A model generated the notes under the pieces. It was not told the origin of the DNA, did no database searches, and worked only from the letters and a program-made list of their open reading frames with translations. Position numbers and translations under genes: made by a program. DNA of 10,703 nucleotides from JAVXCQ01 sp036659415 (GTDB taxonomy: Bacteria > Bacillota > Negativicutes > Acidaminococcales > Acidaminococcaceae): contig JAVXCQ010000032.1 of assembly GCA_036659415.1 (NCBI GenBank), forward strand, positions 1 through 10,703, read 5' to 3'. This document shows positions 6,991-10,703 of this stretch, piece after piece. Position 1 is the first letter of the stretch. Every line of letters starts with the position of its first letter.

Positions 6991-7065
6991 AAATATCCTC
7001 CGTTCCCTTAAGTTACCCTCTTTGCATTAGCTAAAGCGCTAACTCTCTCTACCACAAGAGAACTT
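6991..7065 (-). promoter_or_regulatory. sdaAB leader with three UAG triplets
   Basis: On the minus-strand RNA, UAG occurs at 7051-7049, 7041-7039 and 7033-7031, spaced 10 and 8 nt. The last two sit in a hairpin UUAGC/GCUAA (7042-7038 with 7031-7027). A second hairpin, UUCUCU/AGAGAG, lies just upstream around the first UAG. No U tract or clear promoter is seen. This could be a secondary target of the HutP-like protein; three triplets in this length is only a modest excess. Confidence 0.35.
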
Positions 7066-7497
7066 TTACTCGACGCTAGCTAGCGAACGATGAGCCAGTC
7101 CTACACAAAGTTCATTCAAATTGAGAACACCCACGCCCATAAAAATAGCGACACAAAGGTGTTCATCATAGCGAACAATACCAATCTTGCCCCCCACATT
7201 AAATCCAATCGCTTTGCGTGTCACTTGTTCCAAAGCCGCATGAGCTGCTCCGGCTACCGCACCTGCTCCCACATGGGTATTCGTAACCAAACCCTGTCTT
7301 TGAGCTGCGACTACTGCTCGCTCTACTATTTTGACCACCGAGGGTACAAATTCACCGCCAAAATCTACTGCTGTTGCCCGCATCCCGCCAGCCACTAACT
7401 CAGCTTTAACTTTTTCTTCTTCTAGTCGGTTGCTAGTTACAGCCAACCTTAAGGTCGCCCGTCCAATATCAATACTCGTATACCTGCTATTCGTCAT
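7066..7497 (-). CDS. HutP family RNA-binding regulator (HutP-like)
   Basis: Protein of 143 residues, close to the 148 of Bacillus subtilis HutP, the histidine-responsive antiterminator of the hut operon that binds UAG-rich RNA as a hexamer. Seen: the C-terminal half follows the HutP pattern AALEQVTRKAIGFNVGGKIGIVRY (split here at 87-100 and 101-110), then CVAIFMGVGVLNLNE and CVGLAHR near 131-137. Aligned by eye to HutP recalled from memory, the three metal/histidine-site residues His73, His77 and His138 are not matched by histidines, so the ligand may not be histidine. The ATG at 7497 is chosen (GAGG 6 bases upstream, one base after the symporter stop); an upstream start would overlap the symporter. 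Placed between transporter and dehydratase, it probably senses serine or a product and regulates this operon. Confidence 0.82.
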   Translation of the reverse strand: MTNSRYTSIDIGRATLRLAVTSNRLEEEKVKAELVAGGMRATAVDFGGEFVPSVVKIVERAVVAAQRQGLVTNTHVGAGAVAGAAHAALEQVTRKAIGFNVGGKIGIVRYDEHLCVAIFMGVGVLNLNELCVGLAHRSLASVE

Positions 7498-7498
7498 C

Positions 7499-8920
7499 TT
7501 AGACCTCTTCCTCCACCATTTCTGGCACTTTAATCGGTGTTTGATCAAACAGGGGAATCAAAAGAAACGTCACCACACAAATAAGCCATTCAAAATAAAT
7601 CACGTGTTGCAGAAAATGCAGTGCCGGCACCACTTCCCACACAACAATACCCACTAAGCCTACCAAAGTTGTGTAAAACGCAGAGTTTTTGCGGCAATAC
7701 TGCGGTGCAAAAATCGTAAACAAGAACACCACCGTCAGTGCCGTTGTCAAACTTAAACCAGCTAGCATGGTTTTCAAAATGCCCACGGCATTAAAAGCCA
7801 GCCACAGCGTTCCCAGTCCACACACCAAAATCGTCAGCCTGTTAACCAGCAAAAACTTGTGGTCACTGACGCCGGGATTAATAAAGCGCTGATAAATATC
7901 TTGGGAAAACAAAGTGCCCGCCGCCAGTAAAATCGTACACGCCGTAGACACATCCGCTGCCCACATCGCCGCTAGCGTAATACCTGCCGCCACCGGGTTA
8001 AGGCTCATCACGACTTGCGGTAAGGCAAGGGTCGCCGTAATATCCGGGAAATTAATCTTAGCAATAATTCCCAATAACGCACACAAAAAACCAATAGGTA
8101 AAATTAATAACGCACCGTAAATAAACCCTTTTTTAGCCGTACGAGCGTCTTTGGCGCCACAAGCAATTTGTACCGGTCCTTGTGCCGTCAACGCTTGGGT
8201 AATCATCACCACGAACCAGCCGATAATCACCGCTAGTGGTAACCCCGCCAACGGATTCAGCCAATCCTGCCCAGTAGGTAGCTTAGCTATTAAGCCACTC
8301 ATACCGCCCAGCTTGTCTACCGAAGCAATGGTAGAATACAATACCCCTACATAAATTAAAATTACACTCACAATATTGGACAAGCCCGAAGACCACAAGC
8401 CGCCAATCAAGGTAATGCCGATGAAAACCACAGCGCTGGTCAGCATGCCGCCATGAAAAGAAAAAATCTCTGGCAGTAGTGTGGACAAAATCGCCCCACC
8501 CGCTAAATATTGTAGCGACGTAATTACCAGCATAATAATAACCAGACCCAAAGCACTAATAACCCGCCCTTTGGTGTCATAATAGCGTTCAAACAATTCC
8601 GGAATAGTAGTAGCTTTAAGCGCCCGATATTTACCAGCTGCCACACAACCCATTACCAAGGCACCAGCTGCCCAGGCGGCATTATACCAGCCCGCTGCCA
8701 GCCCTATGTTAAAAGCATTTTCCGCCACACCAACCGTAGACGCCGCACCAACCGCCAGTCCCGTAATATTAACCGCAATAAGACCCGCATTCAGCTTGCG
8801 CCCTGCAAAAAGATACTCCGCTGATCCACTGTCAGCTCTACTTTTAACGTACAAACTAATTCCAAACAATAAAACAATATACGTACCTACAATAAATAAC
8901 TGAATAGACATTACAACCAC
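7499..8920 (-). CDS. Sodium:solute symporter (SSS family), probable serine or amino-acid importer
   Basis: Inner-membrane protein of 473 residues with about 12-13 hydrophobic segments, the size and pattern of the sodium:solute symporter family. Seen: an N-terminal segment from residue 5, the GWYNAAWAAGALVMG region early in the protein, and the helix AADVSTACTILLAAGTLFSQDIY, which matches the conserved SSS segment before a cytoplasmic loop. The C-terminus is acidic. Two starts are possible: GTG at 8920, with AAGG 4 bases upstream, and ATG at 8911, 13 bases from the same site; the GTG is better spaced. First gene of the operon with HutP-like protein, serine dehydratase and RidA, so serine is the likely substrate, but SSS specificity cannot be read from sequence; proline or others remain possible. 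Confidence 0.88.
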   Translation of the reverse strand: MVVMSIQLFIVGTYIVLLFGISLYVKSRADSGSAEYLFAGRKLNAGLIAVNITGLAVGAASTVGVAENAFNIGLAAGWYNAAWAAGALVMGCVAAGKYRALKATTIPELFERYYDTKGRVISALGLVIIMLVITSLQYLAGGAILSTLLPEIFSFHGGMLTSAVVFIGITLIGGLWSSGLSNIVSVILIYVGVLYSTIASVDKLGGMSGLIAKLPTGQDWLNPLAGLPLAVIIGWFVVMITQALTAQGPVQIACGAKDARTAKKGFIYGALLILPIGFLCALLGIIAKINFPDITATLALPQVVMSLNPVAAGITLAAMWAADVSTACTILLAAGTLFSQDIYQRFINPGVSDHKFLLVNRLTILVCGLGTLWLAFNAVGILKTMLAGLSLTTALTVVFLFTIFAPQYCRKNSAFYTTLVGLVGIVVWEVVPALHFLQHVIYFEWLICVVTFLLIPLFDQTPIKVPEMVEEEV

Positions 8921-8997
8921 GCTACCTTCCTACTTGAATATACAAAATATTTGCTACCATTCTACCCTCCTACCGGTGGCCTAGGCTACCTAGATTG
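8921..8997 (-). promoter_or_regulatory. UAG-repeat leader RNA of the serine operon
   Basis: Minus-strand RNA from the inferred start to the symporter gene holds eight UAG triplets (plus-strand CTA at 8990, 8986, 8981, 8970, 8962, 8954, 8930, 8922). The six that read GUAG (8986, 8970, 8962, 8954, 8930, 8922) are separated by 16, 8, 8, 24 and 8 bases, so all share one 8-nt register; five read GGUAG. The two CUAG copies are out of register. The final pair brackets the Shine-Dalgarno (UAG-GAAGG-UAG). The 24-base gap can form an AAUAU/AUAUU hairpin that would draw the two clusters together. CUAGG-UAG-CCUAG near the 5' end is a perfect small hairpin. No terminator is seen. Proposed target of the HutP-like protein. 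Confidence 0.75.
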
Positions 8998-9003
8998 CTT
9001 ACT

Positions 9004-9032
9004 ATTATAACAATAAACCCCAACTTTAAAAA
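9004..9032 (-). promoter_or_regulatory. Extended -10 promoter of the serine operon
   Basis: Minus strand: TGTTATAAT (9012-9004), a perfect -10 TATAAT with an upstream TG extension. The -35 at 17-base spacing is only TTTTTA (9032-9027), as is common when the -10 is extended. Transcription would start near 8997, giving a leader of about 75 nt. Confidence 0.78.
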
Positions 9033-9108
9033 GCCCCCTTTAACAGCACCTAAGCCTTTTTGAACTTTTTTCCGGTTACTGACAATAGAACAAGGATTTT
9101 GGAGGTTT

Positions 9109-9137
9109 TTGTCGAATGTAATAAAGGTTGATAAAAT
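9109..9137 (+). promoter_or_regulatory. Promoter of the TSCPD-corA unit
   Basis: -35 TTGTCG (9109-9114), 17-base spacer, -10 TAAAAT (9132-9137). It is divergent from the serine operon promoter about 77 bases away. Transcription would start near 9144, with a very short leader before the Shine-Dalgarno GGGAGG. Confidence 0.7.
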
Positions 9138-9160
9138 ATACCACAATTAGGGAGGCTACC

Positions 9161-9400
9161 ATGTATCATTACCGGCCGGAAAACGTCTGTTCCCAAAGCA
9201 TCGACTTTGAAATTCAAGACGGCAAAGTCCACAACCTTACCTTTACTGCCGGCTGTCCCGGTAATCTCAAAGCCATCAGTGTTTTAGTAGAAGGTATGCC
9301 CGTAGCGGAAGTTATTGCCAAGTTATCAGGCATCACCTGTGGCAGTCGTGGCACTTCCTGTGCCGACCAGCTCTGTAAAGCTCTAGCCGCCCATCATTAA
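9161..9400 (+). CDS. TSCPD domain-containing small protein (TIGR03905-like)
   Basis: Protein of 79 residues with five cysteines: Cys10, Cys32 in AGCPGN, Cys60 in ITCGSRG, Cys67 in TSCADQL and Cys72. The TSCADQL motif and spacing match the stand-alone TSCPD-domain family; this domain also occurs at the C-terminus of some class II ribonucleotide reductases. The stand-alone proteins have no established function that I know of; the conserved cysteines suggest metal or Fe-S binding. The start at 9161 has GGGAGG 5 bases upstream; an in-frame ATG 11 codons earlier overlaps the promoter. It precedes corA by 35 bases and is probably cotranscribed. Confidence 0.88.
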   Translation: MYHYRPENVCSQSIDFEIQDGKVHNLTFTAGCPGNLKAISVLVEGMPVAEVIAKLSGITCGSRGTSCADQLCKALAAHH

Positions 9401-9435
9401 AATCAATTAACACTAGCCGGAGAGGAGGGGCCGCC

Positions 9436-10386
9436 ATGTACAAGATTTTTAAAAGTATTGACGAAGGAATTACCGAATTAGACTTATCACAATTAACCAA
9501 AGGTGCTTGGATCGATATCGTCAGCCCCTCGACCGAAGAATTATTAGAAATTTCCGCTCACACAGGCGTTCAGCTAGACTTCTTAACCGCCGCCTTAGAC
9601 GACGAAGAAAAGTCCCGTATTGAAACAGAAACTGACCAAATTCTCATTTTGGTCGACATTCCACTTTTACGGAGCAACAACGATTACGATACCCTGCCAC
9701 TAGGCATTATCATGACAGCAGACTACGTCATTACCGTTTGTCTGGAAGTTAACGCTGTGCTAGCAGATTTTTCTTCCCTTAATTATCGTTTCTTCAGTAC
9801 CTACAAAAAAACGCGTTTCTTGTTTCAGATTCTCTATAAATCAGCAACTCTCTACCTCAAATACATTCGTAACATCAATCGCCGTACTGACGAATTAGAA
9901 CAACATTTACGCAAATCCATGGAAAATGAAGAATTATTTAATTTATTAGATGTGCAAAAGTCCTTAACCTTCTTCTCGGCTTCCCTGCGCAGTAATTATA
10001 TCGTCACTGAAAAACTCTTACGTTTGCGTTCCGCTAAACAAGTTCAGCACCTGGTCAAAATGTACGAAGAAGACGAGGATCTGCTGGAAGACGTTATCAT
10101 TGAATACAAGCAAGCTATTGAAATGGTTGAAATGTATAGTCACATCTTAAATAGTATGATGGAAGTATTCGCCTCCATCATTAACAACAATATGAACCTT
10201 GTAATGAAATTCTTGGCCGGCATGACCATTGTGCTCGCCATTCCTACCGTTTTATCCAGCTTATGGGGCATGAATGTACCGGTACCACTAGCTGATAATC
10301 CCTACGGCTTCTTCATTGTTTCCGCCAGTGCCACCCTCACCGCCGGCATTTTTGCTTACTTCTTATGGAAGCGGCGTATGTTTTAA
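9436..10386 (+). CDS. corA: CorA family divalent metal (Mg2+/Co2+) transporter
   Basis: Membrane channel of 316 residues, normal for CorA, which works as a homopentamer importing Mg2+ or Co2+/Ni2+. Seen: a large charged cytoplasmic N-terminal domain (to about 255) rich in helices with acidic stretches such as YEEDEDLLEDV, then two C-terminal membrane helices at about 258-277 and 291-311, with the GMN signature at 278-280 (LSSLWGMN) forming the pore entry, and a basic C-terminus KRRMF on the cytoplasmic side. The usual tyrosine before GMN is replaced by tryptophan. The ribosome binding site GGAGAGGAGG lies 7 bases before the ATG. It sits between the TSCPD protein and a small unknown gene on the same strand. 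Confidence 0.95.
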   Translation: MYKIFKSIDEGITELDLSQLTKGAWIDIVSPSTEELLEISAHTGVQLDFLTAALDDEEKSRIETETDQILILVDIPLLRSNNDYDTLPLGIIMTADYVITVCLEVNAVLADFSSLNYRFFSTYKKTRFLFQILYKSATLYLKYIRNINRRTDELEQHLRKSMENEELFNLLDVQKSLTFFSASLRSNYIVTEKLLRLRSAKQVQHLVKMYEEDEDLLEDVIIEYKQAIEMVEMYSHILNSMMEVFASIINNNMNLVMKFLAGMTIVLAIPTVLSSLWGMNVPVPLADNPYGFFIVSASATLTAGIFAYFLWKRRMF

Positions 10387-10411
10387 TTAAGTTAACTAAG
10401 GAGCGTCCGTT

Positions 10412-10642
10412 ATGTCCAAAATCATGGCTGAACAACTCAAAGCCGGAGTTATCTTCGGTGATGCCGATAATGCTGAATATATCTATTTACCAGGCGGAGA
10501 AATTGGTTCTTCCGACCCCTACTGCGTTTTTGAGCGTGCAGAAATGAGGCAGGATCTACCCTTGGAAGACGCTGTGGAATTAGCCCAACGTTTACACTTA
10601 AAACCCTCTAGCCACCCTGTTTTTGGCAAAAGAGCTTATTAA
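10412..10642 (+). CDS. Hypothetical protein, 76 residues
   Basis: Small soluble protein that I do not recognise. It has a good ribosome binding site (AAGGAG 8 bases before the ATG) and follows corA by 25 bases, with a strong terminator right after, so it is a real last gene of the unit. Seen: an N-terminal half with a probable beta-hairpin, EYIYLPGGE (29-37), one cysteine in DPYCVF, and an amphipathic helical segment LEDAVELAQRLHL (50-62). No signal peptide or membrane segment. A role linked to CorA is possible from position only. Confidence 0.75.
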   Translation: MSKIMAEQLKAGVIFGDADNAEYIYLPGGEIGSSDPYCVFERAEMRQDLPLEDAVELAQRLHLKPSSHPVFGKRAY

Positions 10643-10659
10643 TTTACCTAATATGCAAA

Positions 10660-10703
10660 ACCCCCGTAACACTTTGTTCCCAAAGTGCTACGGGGGTTTA
10701 TTT
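10660..10703. terminator. Strong intrinsic terminator after the corA unit
   Basis: ACCCCCGTA (10660-10668) pairs with TACGGGGGT (10689-10697) and CACTTTG (10670-10676) with CAAAGTG (10681-10687), with one A-C mismatch between and loop TTCC. TTTATTT follows on the plus strand and the minus strand has TTTTGCAT after its stem, so it may work in both directions. Confidence 0.92.

Noticed and set aside
7498..7548. Longer 160-residue form of the HutP-like protein
   Set aside because: It would overlap the symporter gene by 50 bases and has no better ribosome binding site; the ATG at 7497 has one at normal spacing and gives the family length.
8921..8997. TRAP-type binding site as explanation of the UAG array
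   Set aside because: TRAP repeats are G/UAG with 2-3 nt spacers, whereas here the spacers are 5 nt or more, and a HutP-family gene is in the operon. Not fully excluded.
9002..9004. Ninth UAG triplet in the same 8-nt register
   Set aside because: It overlaps the end of the -10 element (TATAATAG), upstream of the inferred transcription start, so it would not be in the RNA.
9030..9066. Terminator between the divergent promoters (AAAAAG...CTTTTT)
   Set aside because: Only the A-T ends and one G-C pair match; the centre does not fold into a stable stem.
1..10703. CRISPR arrays, insertion sequences, phage genes
   Set aside because: No regularly spaced direct repeats with unique spacers, transposase or phage proteins are visible; the 8-nt-phased UAG array is too short in period to be CRISPR.

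Overview
The window reads as a chromosomal segment of an anaerobic, amino-acid-fermenting member of the Bacillota. The evidence is an oxygen-sensitive glycyl-radical decarboxylase, a two-subunit iron-sulfur L-serine dehydratase, strong AGGAGG-type ribosome binding sites, a TSCPD-domain protein and a HutP-family protein. Negativicutes or Clostridia are the likely classes; I cannot name a genus.

Layout, left to right. (1) 143-4160, minus strand: the operon hpdB-hpdC-hpdA for 4-hydroxyphenylacetate decarboxylase (large subunit, small Fe-S subunit, radical-SAM activase), which makes p-cresol. A terminator-like hairpin lies between hpdC and hpdA, and a 17-bp perfect inverted repeat lies beyond hpdA. 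(2) 4377-4909, minus strand: a tRNA operon His-Gln-Lys-Leu with a near-consensus promoter and two tandem intrinsic terminators. (3) 4954-9012, minus strand: a five-gene serine-catabolism operon: Na+/solute symporter, HutP-like RNA-binding regulator, L-serine dehydratase beta (sdaAB) and alpha (sdaAA), and RidA. Imported substrate, probably serine, would be deaminated to pyruvate and ammonia, and RidA would clear the reactive 2-aminoacrylate intermediate. (4) 9109-10703, plus strand: a divergent unit of a small TSCPD-domain protein, a CorA-type metal transporter and an unrecognised 76-residue protein, ended by a strong terminator.

The most interesting signal is in the roughly 75-nt leader of the serine operon. 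As RNA it holds eight UAG triplets, and all six GUAG copies fall in one 8-nt register. The last two flank the Shine-Dalgarno of the symporter gene. The second gene of the same operon encodes a HutP-family protein, and HutP of Bacillus subtilis binds spaced UAG/NAG triplets in RNA. I infer an autoregulatory RNA switch: a HutP relative, apparently without the metal-binding histidines of the histidine-sensing HutP, controlling serine use by binding the UAG array. Because the leader shows no terminator, control is more likely at translation than by antitermination.
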